NCBI RefSeq assembly: GCF_000284095.1
Contig: NC_017068.1
Span: 2,356,001 to 2,420,000, forward strand
Length of the DNA: 64,000 nt
From: Selenomonas ruminantium subsp. lactilytica TAM6421
Lineage (GTDB): Bacteria; Bacillota; Negativicutes; Selenomonadales; Selenomonadaceae
Direction of reading: 5' to 3'
The notes under the pieces were generated by a model. That model saw only the letters and a list, made by a program, of their open reading frames with translations. It was not told the DNA's origin and ran no database searches. The translations under genes and the position numbers were made by a program. Shown piece by piece: positions 1 to 10,336 of the stretch (within the stretch, counting starts at the first letter, position 1; the number at the start of each line of letters is the position of its first letter).

Positions 1-2892
<2,892 letters not shown>

Positions 2893-2948
2893 GAAAAAAT
2901 CCCGCGAATTTCCGCTTGCTTTATCACTCGCATTGTGTTACACTTTGA

Positions 2949-2961
2949 GTAATTCAATTAC
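2949..2961. promoter_or_regulatory. Palindromic operator candidate of the XRE gene
   Basis: GTAATT-C-AATTAC, perfect 6-bp arms around a single base, 28 bases before the XRE start codon. Placement suggests autoregulation by the XRE protein; this is inference. Confidence 0.45.
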
Positions 2962-2988
2962 ACAGATTTACAAAGGAGTTTGAGTAAA

Positions 2989-3390
2989 ATGAACTTCGCC
3001 GAAAAACTGCGGCAGCTGCGCAGCCAGAAAGGATTGAGTCAGGAGGCCGTGGCCAAGGCCATTGGCGTCACTCGCCGCACTTATATTTCCTATGAGCTGG
3101 ACGGCCGCTACCCTAAAAACCGAGAACGTTATGCAAAACTGGCCGAGGTCTTCGATGTGGATACCAATTACCTCTTCACCGAAAACGAGGCCTTCGTCAG
3201 CCAGGCCGGCGCCAAATACGGCAGCCGAGGTATGCAGCAAGCCAATGCATTGGTCAGCGAGCTCTCCGGACTCTTCGCCGGCGGCGAACTCAGCGAGGAA
3301 GACCGGGATGCGGTGATGCAATCCCTGCAGGAAGCCTATTGGCTGGCAAAAAAAGAAAACAGGAAGTACCGAAAAAAATCTGAGGAGTGA
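2989..3390 (+). CDS. XRE-family helix-turn-helix regulator
   Basis: Cro/CI-type DNA-binding protein, 133 aa. The HTH is at about residues 18-37 (LSQEAVAKAIGVTRRTYISY), followed by a basic C-terminus. A TTG nine bases upstream touches the AAAGGAG box; the ATG at 2989 sits 10 nt from it and is preferred. Its stop overlaps the region of the next gene's ribosome site, and that gene encodes an ImmA/IrrE protease. XRE-ImmA pairs usually form a switch in which the protease destroys the repressor. Regulatory targets are not evident beyond a palindrome just upstream and perhaps the neighbouring membrane-protein genes. Confidence 0.85.
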   Translation: MNFAEKLRQLRSQKGLSQEAVAKAIGVTRRTYISYELDGRYPKNRERYAKLAEVFDVDTNYLFTENEAFVSQAGAKYGSRGMQQANALVSELSGLFAGGELSEEDRDAVMQSLQEAYWLAKKENRKYRKKSEE

Positions 3391-3398
3391 GTCAGTCC

Positions 3399-3920
3399 AT
3401 GGATTCAGAACAGTGCCATAAGCGTGCCCAGGAAATCATCCGTCAGGTAGGCTGCCGGGACATGAAACGGGTGGCCCAGGAACTCAATATCAAGGTTCTC
3501 TACAATGAAAACTTCACGAAACTGTTGGGCATGTACTTCTACCAATGGCGCAATCGCTTTATCTTCCTCAACGCCAACCTCGATGATATCTGGCTCAATA
3601 TGGTGCTGGCCCATGAGATTGGGCACGACCAGCTGCATCGGGAGCTGGCCAAGCAGACGCAGTTACAGGAGTTCGAACTCTTCCGCCTGAACAGCCGCAC
3701 CGAGTACGAAGCCAATGCCTTCGCCGCCCACCTTTTGATGGATACGGATGCGGTTTTCGCCGAACTCAAAGATGGCTGTGACGAATTCGCCCTGGCCCAA
3801 AAGATGAACTGCAATATCAATCTGGCTCTGGTAAAACTCCAGGAAATGGCCAAGCTGGGCTATGATATCCGCCCCAGCGATAGCGTGGATAGCCAGTTCT
3901 TCAAAAAGATACGGATCTGA
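3399..3920 (+). CDS. ImmA/IrrE-type metallopeptidase
   Basis: Zinc peptidase of the COG2856 family, 173 aa. The metal site HEIGH is near residue 72 and the third ligand is probably the Glu in YEANAFAAHLLM, the usual second motif. It has no signal peptide, so it acts in the cytoplasm, most likely cleaving the XRE repressor encoded directly upstream. A GTG at 3387 overlaps the upstream stop, but the ATG at 3399 has GAGGAG at a better distance (11 nt). Confidence 0.85.
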   Translation: MDSEQCHKRAQEIIRQVGCRDMKRVAQELNIKVLYNENFTKLLGMYFYQWRNRFIFLNANLDDIWLNMVLAHEIGHDQLHRELAKQTQLQEFELFRLNSRTEYEANAFAAHLLMDTDAVFAELKDGCDEFALAQKMNCNINLALVKLQEMAKLGYDIRPSDSVDSQFFKKIRI

Positions 3921-3937
3921 TTTACGGAGGTATGAAT

Positions 3938-4141
3938 ATGTTAAATACGATCATCCATTATGAAGTTATCATGAACATCGCCCTGATTATCCTCGTGGTT
4001 TGCCTTGCCACATATACCTTCGCCCAGGATATGCGGCTGAAGAAATACAAACTCCTGCTGGCTGCCCAAAACACCAGCCAATGGCAGCATCAGAATCCTG
4101 TCCGCTCTTTCCCCAGCGAAAAGCAGCATATGGCAGCATAA
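3938..4141 (+). CDS. Small single-pass membrane protein, function unknown
   Basis: A 67-aa protein with one hydrophobic segment at about residues 10-28 (IALIILVVCLATYTF) and a short basic/polar tail. The ATG at 3938 is 7 nt from GGAGG (3926-3930); the ATG at 3932 is too close. It follows the ImmA-type gene by 17 bases, so it is the third gene of that operon. Its stop codon is the first three bases of a 52-bp perfect palindrome. I recognise no family. Confidence 0.6.
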   Translation: MLNTIIHYEVIMNIALIILVVCLATYTFAQDMRLKKYKLLLAAQNTSQWQHQNPVRSFPSEKQHMAA

Positions 4142-4190
4142 GAAATAAAAATTGACCGGTCAGATCTGACCGGTCAATTTTTATTTCTTA
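4139..4190. terminator. 52-bp perfect palindrome, bidirectional terminator between convergent genes
   Basis: Two 26-base halves that are exact reverse complements, centred at 4164/4165 (centre TCAGATCTGA). Each half holds TTGACCGGTCA and an A/T-rich tail. The outermost three bases on each strand are the TAA stop codons of the two convergent genes. GC-rich stem plus T-rich tail in both directions fits a bidirectional intrinsic terminator. Confidence 0.85.
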
Positions 4191-4730
4191 CCACTCGCCA
4201 CCATCATCATAGGAATCACTGTCCCAGTCGGAGCCACTGTCGTAACTATCGTCATCATAATCACTGCTGTCATAAGTATCATAGGTATCGTAATCATCAT
4301 CACTGTCATAATCATAAGTATCCATGTAATCTTCATCATCCTCGTCATTGCCATAGCTGTCACTGTCAAAGCCATCATAATCATCATAATCATCGTGATC
4401 ATAATATTCGTTGTAAGTATTGTAATTGTTCGTAGTTGCGTGGGCCTCGGCTTTATGATCGCCGCTGAGCATATGTCCCAATACAGCACCGGCCACCATG
4501 CCACCTGCCACATTGCGCAGGGTATGATTATTTTGGCTGCGCTCTGCTGTCATTGGCCGCCGGGCTTGCGGTAGGGATTTTCCCGCCTGCACATTCCTGC
4601 CCTTTGCCTGTATATCCCGGATATTGCTGACAGGCATATTCTGCCGCAGAGCTCCCCCATTATCGTTTTTCGGCCGGAATATCAGCCAACCGATGAATAT
4701 CCCCATTCCGACCAGCATGATTGTCCCCAT
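4188..4730 (-). CDS. Membrane-anchored protein with Asp/Tyr/Ser-rich acidic tail
   Basis: A 180-aa protein. One N-terminal transmembrane segment (MGTIMLVGMGIFIGWLIF) is followed by a basic linker (about 20-70), a small Gly/Ala-rich hydrophobic stretch (GGMVAGAVLGHML, about 78-90) and then some 75 residues made almost entirely of D, Y, S, G and E, ending DDGGEW. The tail is low-complexity and strongly negative, so it could bind cations or basic partners; this is inference. The ATG at 4730 has GGGGAG 6 nt upstream; a GTG at 4736 is too close. It is divergent from the AAA+ gene at 4983 and convergent with the XRE operon. Confidence 0.7.
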   Translation of the reverse strand: MGTIMLVGMGIFIGWLIFRPKNDNGGALRQNMPVSNIRDIQAKGRNVQAGKSLPQARRPMTAERSQNNHTLRNVAGGMVAGAVLGHMLSGDHKAEAHATTNNYNTYNEYYDHDDYDDYDGFDSDSYGNDEDDEDYMDTYDYDSDDDYDTYDTYDSSDYDDDSYDSGSDWDSDSYDDGGEW

Positions 4731-4890
4731 TGACACTCCCCCTGTTCCACTGCTTTCTTTCTATTATACTCTGATTCTACCATCTTGCCAAAGCAATTCG
4801 CTTATCCCGGAAAATTTAAATGTCTGTTATTAATTAATTTTTAATAAAAGATATTTAGAATATATACAGGAAATAGCCTTGTAACGTGTC

Positions 4891-4938
4891 GGGGTTTTAT
4901 AAGCATTTTTTATGTAAAGCATTGTTATATATAACCCC
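4891..4938 (+). promoter_or_regulatory. Leader hairpin upstream of the AAA+ gene
   Basis: The 250-bp A/T-rich region between the acidic-protein gene and the AAA+ gene holds an imperfect hairpin with arms GGGGTTTTATAA and TTATATATAACCCC. No T-run follows it closely, so it may be a 5'UTR structure rather than a terminator. I see no further motif in this gap. Confidence 0.35.
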
Positions 4939-4982
4939 ATTATTTAGGAATACGATTAAGCAGCGAGGAGTCTTCATATATT

Positions 4983-7805
4983 ATGGCCATGTCAGCAAAG
5001 AAAATCTTAAAATTTCTACTCCCGGAATACCAGATAATCGCCACCATCGAGGAAAAAGGATTTATTGCCCGTAATCAATTCCCCACTCAAATGCGTCTCA
5101 CTCCGACACAGAAATACACCAGCGGAATGATGCAGCAAGCTTCGCCCCCTCCAGGCACCCTCCGGCCTATGCAGGGAGTGCCTTCCGCATCAGTTCCATC
5201 GATGGAGCAAAGTCTGAAACAAGAAACGCCTTTCCTCAGCCAGGAAGAAGGTAACACAAATTCTGAAAGCAACAATGTTTTTGCTGACCTGCCCGCTTCC
5301 CTGAAAAAATACTGGGTGGGTTCTGAACGGGATCGCGACACCATCTGCAAAGCATTCCAACGGCCATACGTCAGGGGATTTGATCATAAGATCCCTAAAA
5401 ATGGCATACTTCTGATCGGAGAAAACAGCCGCGGCAAAACGTATGCGGTCAAATGTATCAGCGAGCTCCTGAAACAGAAAAAGACATTTCGCTATGCTGA
5501 TATATCCATCATGGATTTCCATGATTACGCTGCGGACACCTCCAATGGACTATTCCTGAGCGATTTATATAAGGCAGTGAATGATAAGACCGAAGTCGCT
5601 GTATTCGAAAATATCGAAAAGGCATCTATGCCCCAGCTGGACATCCTCTATCAGCTTTTGACCGAGGGGACATACAAATTGTCCCGACGCTACATGATGG
5701 CCAATGGCAGCCTGGTGGAAGCCACCGGCACTCTGAACACGGAATTGATATCGGACATAGGTGCCAATGGCAAGTTCTTTGTTTTCACCACGACAGTCTC
5801 CCAGGCGAAGATCCTATCGTTTTTAGGCAATAAGATCGTGAAAGAGCTGGGCGATATCATCACACTGGATCCCATCATGGATGATCAGATAAAGAACCTT
5901 GCCTATACCCTCTGCATCAACATGGCCAATAAATGCCGCGACCATCTGCACGTCCTCCTTAACTTTGATGAATCTCTCGTCAGGGAGCTCAGCACCCACT
6001 ATCGCAGCAATCACGGCATAAAGGATTTAGCCGATTACATTGATGACCAGCTTTATGATCCTTTGACCGAGATGAAACTGCAGGAAAAGATATGGGACAA
6101 CGAACAGCTCCGGTTAGCCTACGACAATGGGTATTGCGTAATAGCAGGAAACGGCGAAGTCATCCATACCTCTGCCTACCAAAAAGATTATAACGTCATG
6201 GAACTGGAAGAGGTCCGCCAGGAATTGGCGCAGGTGGTTGGCCTTGACCAAGTGAAGGAATATGTCCTGAGTCTGGAAAACAACCTGAAAGTCCAACAGC
6301 TGCGGGCCGGAAAAGGACTGAAAAGCACCAACCTGTCCATGCATATGATTTTCGCCGGCAATCCCGGCACCGGCAAAACCACCATAGCCAGAATTGTCGC
6401 CAAGTACCTGAAAGCGATTGGCGTCCTTTCCTCCGGTCATTTATGCGAAGTGACCAGAGCCGATCTGGTGGGCCAGTATGCTGGACACACCGCAATCAAA
6501 ACCACGGATGTGATAAAAAGTGCCCTTGGCGGCGTGTTATTTATCGATGAAGCCTATTCACTCAGCAGAGGTCAGGGGGATATCTTTGGCACAGAAGCTA
6601 TCGATGCCCTCGTAAAGGGTATGGAAGACAATCGGGATGATCTGGTAGTCATTTTGGCTGGCTATGAAAAGGAAATGCAGGATTTTCTCAAAGCCAACAG
6701 CGGTTTGAAATCCCGCTTTCCAAACATTGTCCATTTCGCCGATTATACGATTGACGAAATGTGCCAGATTGCCGATGTCACCGCCAAGGCGAAGGGCTAT
6801 AAGATATCCGACCTCTGTACGGAAGGATTGCGGCAAACATTTGCCAAACAGCAGATCAAAGGGAAAAATGACAGCGGCAATGGCCGTTTGGTGCGGAATC
6901 TGATTGAAGATGCCATCTTAAAACAATCCCAAAGGATCATTCAAAATCCGGAAGACAACATGGAGTTATTGATTCCAGACGATTTTGGCTTTAAGGAAGC
7001 GGCAGAATTCGATCTGGATAAGCGTCTTGCCGAAGTGATTGGGCTGGATGAGGTCAAGAAATACATCCGCAGTCTTAACGCCCGCATCAAGATCCAAAAC
7101 ATGCGGAAGCATGCCGGCCTCAAGACCGATAACACCCAGACCCTGCATATGATCTTTGCCGGCAATCCCGGCACAGGCAAAACCATGATGGCCAGAACCG
7201 TTGCCGATGTACTGTATAACCTGAATGTCATTCAAACCAACAAACTGATTGAGACGGACCGTTCCGGTCTTGTGGCCGGCTATGTGGGGCAAACGGCGCT
7301 AAAGACGCGCAGGGTAATCGAATCCGCCTTAGGTGGTGTGCTATTTGTAGATGAGGCTTATTCGCTGGCGCAAGGCGGTAAAAATGATTTTGGCCAGGAA
7401 GCTATCGATACCCTGGTCAAGATGATGGACGATAATCGCGATCAGCTCGTCGTGATTCTGGCCGGATACAGCGAGGACATGCGTAATTTCCTGAACAGAA
7501 ATGCCGGCCTGCAGTCCAGATTTGCCAATATCATTGAATTTCCGGACTACAATACCGATGAGCTTATGCAGATTGCCGAGAATATGTATGCTGATAATGG
7601 CTATGTATTGGCTGCCGACAGCAAGGTTATGCTAAGAGAAAAATTTGCGGCAGCGCGCCTGCAGGAAAAATTCGGCAATGGCCGCTATGTGCGAAATGTC
7701 TTTGAAAAATCCATCAACAATCAGGCACTGCGCTTAAGTGGCACAGATGATATTTCCAAAGATGCATTGATCACCATCACCAAAAGCGATATACAGGAGG
7801 TCTGA
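4983..7805 (+). CDS. Triple AAA+ ATPase: ClpA/B-D2-like domain plus two CbxX/CfqX domains
   Basis: A 940-aa cytoplasmic ATPase. After about 100 residues of linker comes an AAA+ unit with Walker A GENSRGKT (about 146-153) and a Walker B that reads VAVFENIEKA where ClpA/ClpB D2 domains have a DEIEKA motif; its lid has GIK in place of the usual sensor-2 GAR. It may therefore bind but not hydrolyse ATP. Two CbxX-type modules follow, with Walker A GNPGTGKT at about 459 and 727 and Walker B FIDEAYS/FVDEAYS at about 520 and 788, both intact. CbxX/SpoVK/EccA-type ATPases remodel protein complexes. The 3' end carries the AGGAGG of the next gene, so all three downstream genes are coupled. The start has GAGGAG at a rather long 12 nt; ATG 4989 is an alternative. 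Confidence 0.88.
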   Translation: MAMSAKKILKFLLPEYQIIATIEEKGFIARNQFPTQMRLTPTQKYTSGMMQQASPPPGTLRPMQGVPSASVPSMEQSLKQETPFLSQEEGNTNSESNNVFADLPASLKKYWVGSERDRDTICKAFQRPYVRGFDHKIPKNGILLIGENSRGKTYAVKCISELLKQKKTFRYADISIMDFHDYAADTSNGLFLSDLYKAVNDKTEVAVFENIEKASMPQLDILYQLLTEGTYKLSRRYMMANGSLVEATGTLNTELISDIGANGKFFVFTTTVSQAKILSFLGNKIVKELGDIITLDPIMDDQIKNLAYTLCINMANKCRDHLHVLLNFDESLVRELSTHYRSNHGIKDLADYIDDQLYDPLTEMKLQEKIWDNEQLRLAYDNGYCVIAGNGEVIHTSAYQKDYNVMELEEVRQELAQVVGLDQVKEYVLSLENNLKVQQLRAGKGLKSTNLSMHMIFAGNPGTGKTTIARIVAKYLKAIGVLSSGHLCEVTRADLVGQYAGHTAIKTTDVIKSALGGVLFIDEAYSLSRGQGDIFGTEAIDALVKGMEDNRDDLVVILAGYEKEMQDFLKANSGLKSRFPNIVHFADYTIDEMCQIADVTAKAKGYKISDLCTEGLRQTFAKQQIKGKNDSGNGRLVRNLIEDAILKQSQRIIQNPEDNMELLIPDDFGFKEAAEFDLDKRLAEVIGLDEVKKYIRSLNARIKIQNMRKHAGLKTDNTQTLHMIFAGNPGTGKTMMARTVADVLYNLNVIQTNKLIETDRSGLVAGYVGQTALKTRRVIESALGGVLFVDEAYSLAQGGKNDFGQEAIDTLVKMMDDNRDQLVVILAGYSEDMRNFLNRNAGLQSRFANIIEFPDYNTDELMQIAENMYADNGYVLAADSKVMLREKFAAARLQEKFGNGRYVRNVFEKSINNQALRLSGTDDISKDALITITKSDIQEV

Positions 7806-7807
7806 AT

Positions 7808-8260
7808 ATGCGCGATAAGATTGCAAACATCGTTGCCATACTATGGTTTTTCGGGATATTGATCTGGGCGCTCCTGTTTGGCGTATTCGCCTTGATTATG
7901 ATTCCCTGCTACGATATAGCCGGAATGATCAGCAGCGGCTATACAAAATCAACGGAGGGCCTGATCTTTTGTTTTGTATTGGGCGTCATTTTCTCCCTAA
8001 CCGGTCTGATTCCTGTATTCCGCAAAGCCTACTATAAACTCCCCTGGCTATATCCTTTCACCGTGATGCTGATCATGAATCTGCTCATTGTATCCATTGC
8101 GGAAACAATAATCGCCAAGGGATTTGCCATAGACAGTGCGTTCCATCATGTAATGGCCATCATTGTCATGAGCATACAGATCATTGCCTGCCGCATTGCT
8201 ATGTCTAAGTATCTGCAAAAATATCCCCTGCTCATCCATAAATATGACCGATTGGAGTAA
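7808..8260 (+). CDS. Four-helix membrane protein, function unknown
   Basis: A 150-aa protein with hydrophobic segments at about 7-33, 49-67, 79-98 and 111-130 and no recognisable catalytic motif. AGGAGG at 7795-7800 lies inside the end of the AAA+ gene, and the start is 2 bases past that gene's stop, so translation is probably coupled. It may be the membrane anchor or client of the ATPase; this is inference from context. Confidence 0.7.
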   Translation: MRDKIANIVAILWFFGILIWALLFGVFALIMIPCYDIAGMISSGYTKSTEGLIFCFVLGVIFSLTGLIPVFRKAYYKLPWLYPFTVMLIMNLLIVSIAETIIAKGFAIDSAFHHVMAIIVMSIQIIACRIAMSKYLQKYPLLIHKYDRLE

Positions 8261-8266
8261 TGTAAA

Positions 8267-8896
8267 ATGGATAATAATGAAATCAAGCATGTTCAGGATG
8301 ATGAACGCCATCCCTATCAGGCGCCAGCGAACAACATGGAATATATTCCGGACATACAAAAAGAAATGTCGCCACATCGTGATAATGCTTCCCCTTTTAC
8401 CAAGCGCATAAAAAAAGGAGCAGGCATCCTTTTACTTGCCAGTGTCATAGCACTGGCTATCGGTATGATGTGTCATACTGGCACTTCTGTCAAGGCCGGC
8501 AACGATGCCCAGACAGCCATGGAAACACGTATTTCCACCACCCTGCCTGTCGGCGCCAGGTTGATGTCAAAGGATGACCATTACGTCGGCGGTGATATGA
8601 CCATTACCCACACATCGCCCGCGAAAAAAGCCAAGATGTATATTTGGGATTATGCCGCCGAGGATGGAGATTACGTGCAGGTATATGTAGACGGAAAACC
8701 ATTAGGTGAACCTTTTATGATAAAAAATAAGCCTGTAGTCTTTGATGTCCCAACTGTGGGCGAAATCAAGGTAGTCGGTACCAGAGATGGCGGCGGCGGC
8801 ATAACCTATGCGGTTCGTTACGAATTGAATCAGACGACCTATTTCAACGGCATGGATCAGGGCGGCAACAATGTATACACCCTGGTGCGGGAATAA
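8267..8896 (+). CDS. Single-pass membrane protein with extracytoplasmic beta-rich domain
   Basis: A 209-aa protein. A polar, proline-containing N-terminus of about 45 residues is followed by a basic stop (KRIKKG), one transmembrane helix (about 51-68) and a C-terminal domain of about 120 residues. That domain contains IWDYAAEDGDYVQVYVDG, a pattern I know from small beta-sandwich domains of exported proteins, followed by a GGGGITYAV segment. The start has TTGGAG at 8252-8257. It is the last gene of the AAA+ operon and is followed by a hairpin terminator. The topology places the domain outside the inner membrane. Function unknown. Confidence 0.7.
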   Translation: MDNNEIKHVQDDERHPYQAPANNMEYIPDIQKEMSPHRDNASPFTKRIKKGAGILLLASVIALAIGMMCHTGTSVKAGNDAQTAMETRISTTLPVGARLMSKDDHYVGGDMTITHTSPAKKAKMYIWDYAAEDGDYVQVYVDGKPLGEPFMIKNKPVVFDVPTVGEIKVVGTRDGGGGITYAVRYELNQTTYFNGMDQGGNNVYTLVRE

Positions 8897-8915
8897 CCCG
8901 ACTTTGCCAATAGAT

Positions 8916-8958
8916 ACAAAAATTGACCAGTCATTTTCATTTGACTGGTCAATTTTGT
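8916..8958. terminator. Bidirectional terminator with TTGACC-type arms
   Basis: Arms AAAATTGACCAGTCA (8919-8933) and TGACTGGTCAATTTT (8942-8956) are exact reverse complements around an 8-base loop. It ends both the AAA+ operon (plus strand) and the hydrolase operon (minus strand). Its arms match the 4139-4190 palindrome apart from one base in the core. Confidence 0.85.
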
Positions 8959-8965
8959 TATGATA

Positions 8966-10324
8966 TTATTTCCGCTTCTGCTCGGCCATCCACTGGAAGA
9001 GTTTTACAGTCTTGCCGTCAATATTGTCTTCACATTCGTCGTTATAGACATAGATCCAGGACCAATGCCCCATGTACTCATACGGCGTGCCATCGGCTTT
9101 CTTGTACTTGCCGGTGGTGTCCACCACCTTGTCAAAGAAGCTGAAATGCACATCAGCACCAGCTTTCTTGAGGCGTTCCACCGTGGGAACAGCATAATCC
9201 TTGGGCGGCAGTACCGTATCGGTCTTGGCCGCCGTGAACCAGATAGGCGTCTTGGCGATATTAGCCAAATCCTTTTTCGTAATCATGCTGTCCTTGAGTC
9301 CCTCGCAGGTGGGGAAAGCGGCCGCAAAACAGCCGGGGTTGTCCCGCACCAGCAGCATGGTCATATAGCCGCCGTTGGAGTCACCGCCCACATAGATGCG
9401 GTTTTCATCCACATTGGGGTGCTCTGCCACATAAGCCTTGATGAATTCCATCAGGCCCTGGGAGTAGATGGAGGTACCATCAGCAAAGCCCTTGTAACCA
9501 TGCATCCAGTAGGTTCTGGCCTGGGGTGCCAGCACATAGGCACCGCCAAAGTATTTCTGCACGGATTCATCGGCAAACTGGGTGGCCTTGTTGCCCATGA
9601 TTGGCAGAGATGGGCTGTTGCCGCCCTCCCCCATACCATGGAGCCAGATAATCAGCGGTTTCTTCTCATCCTTGTTCTTGAGTTCCGGTTCATAGCTGGC
9701 GTAAGGGAAGGATTCCCGGCCCAGGATCTTATGGTTGAATTTGAACTTATCCCCCTGGGGGCGGATATTGCCCTGATTGTTATCCACCACGAGTTTTTGA
9801 CCGTCCGTGATCGTGTAGTGCGGCGTCACCCAGTTATTCAGCATGGTATGCAGGTCGAAGTTCAAAGCGGCTCCCAAGGTGTCCGTAGGGCTCACAGCCA
9901 TTTCCAGCGTCACATATTCACCACTGTCCACGGGATTGCCGTTGGCATCGGAGACATAGGCTTTGGTCACCTGACGGTCACCTTCCAGATCCTTATCGGA
10001 GGTGGATTCTGCTCCCAGAGAAATCGTAGCACCCTGCTTTTCCCGCATGGCTTCGGCAGGTGTAATGGCTCCTTCCGCCAGTTCCCGGCGCACATGAACC
10101 TTGAAGGTTCCCGTATTCACTTCGCTGGCTTTTACCGTGCTGCCTAAGTTCACGATGACCTTGGACACAGACGGGCCCCAGTCAAAGGTTTCCGTCACGG
10201 TTTTATAGGACGGCTGCTGATGAGGTACAGCTGCTGAGGCAATATCCCCCGCCGTCAGTACACCTGCCAGCATTACACCGCAAAGACCTAACTGAACTGC
10301 TTTTTTCAACTTTTTACTGATCAA
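8966..10324 (-). CDS. Exported alpha/beta-hydrolase (esterase/peptidase-like)
   Basis: A 452-aa exported protein: signal peptide of about 30 residues ending near DIASAA, an N-terminal beta-rich region, then an alpha/beta hydrolase domain with oxyanion-region motif LIIWLHGMGEGG and nucleophile motif GGDSNGGYM (Ser near 315). The fold resembles PHB-depolymerase/prolyl-oligopeptidase-type esterases. The GTG at 10333 overlaps AAGGAG, whereas the TTG at 10324 lies 8 nt from it, so TTG is preferred. The upstream GH3 gene's stop codon overlaps this ribosome site. In context it may remove acyl or feruloyl groups from plant glycosides; substrate unproven. Confidence 0.82.
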   Translation of the reverse strand: MISKKLKKAVQLGLCGVMLAGVLTAGDIASAAVPHQQPSYKTVTETFDWGPSVSKVIVNLGSTVKASEVNTGTFKVHVRRELAEGAITPAEAMREKQGATISLGAESTSDKDLEGDRQVTKAYVSDANGNPVDSGEYVTLEMAVSPTDTLGAALNFDLHTMLNNWVTPHYTITDGQKLVVDNNQGNIRPQGDKFKFNHKILGRESFPYASYEPELKNKDEKKPLIIWLHGMGEGGNSPSLPIMGNKATQFADESVQKYFGGAYVLAPQARTYWMHGYKGFADGTSIYSQGLMEFIKAYVAEHPNVDENRIYVGGDSNGGYMTMLLVRDNPGCFAAAFPTCEGLKDSMITKKDLANIAKTPIWFTAAKTDTVLPPKDYAVPTVERLKKAGADVHFSFFDKVVDTTGKYKKADGTPYEYMGHWSWIYVYNDECEDNIDGKTVKLFQWMAEQKRK

Positions 10325-10336
10325 AGTAATCACTCC

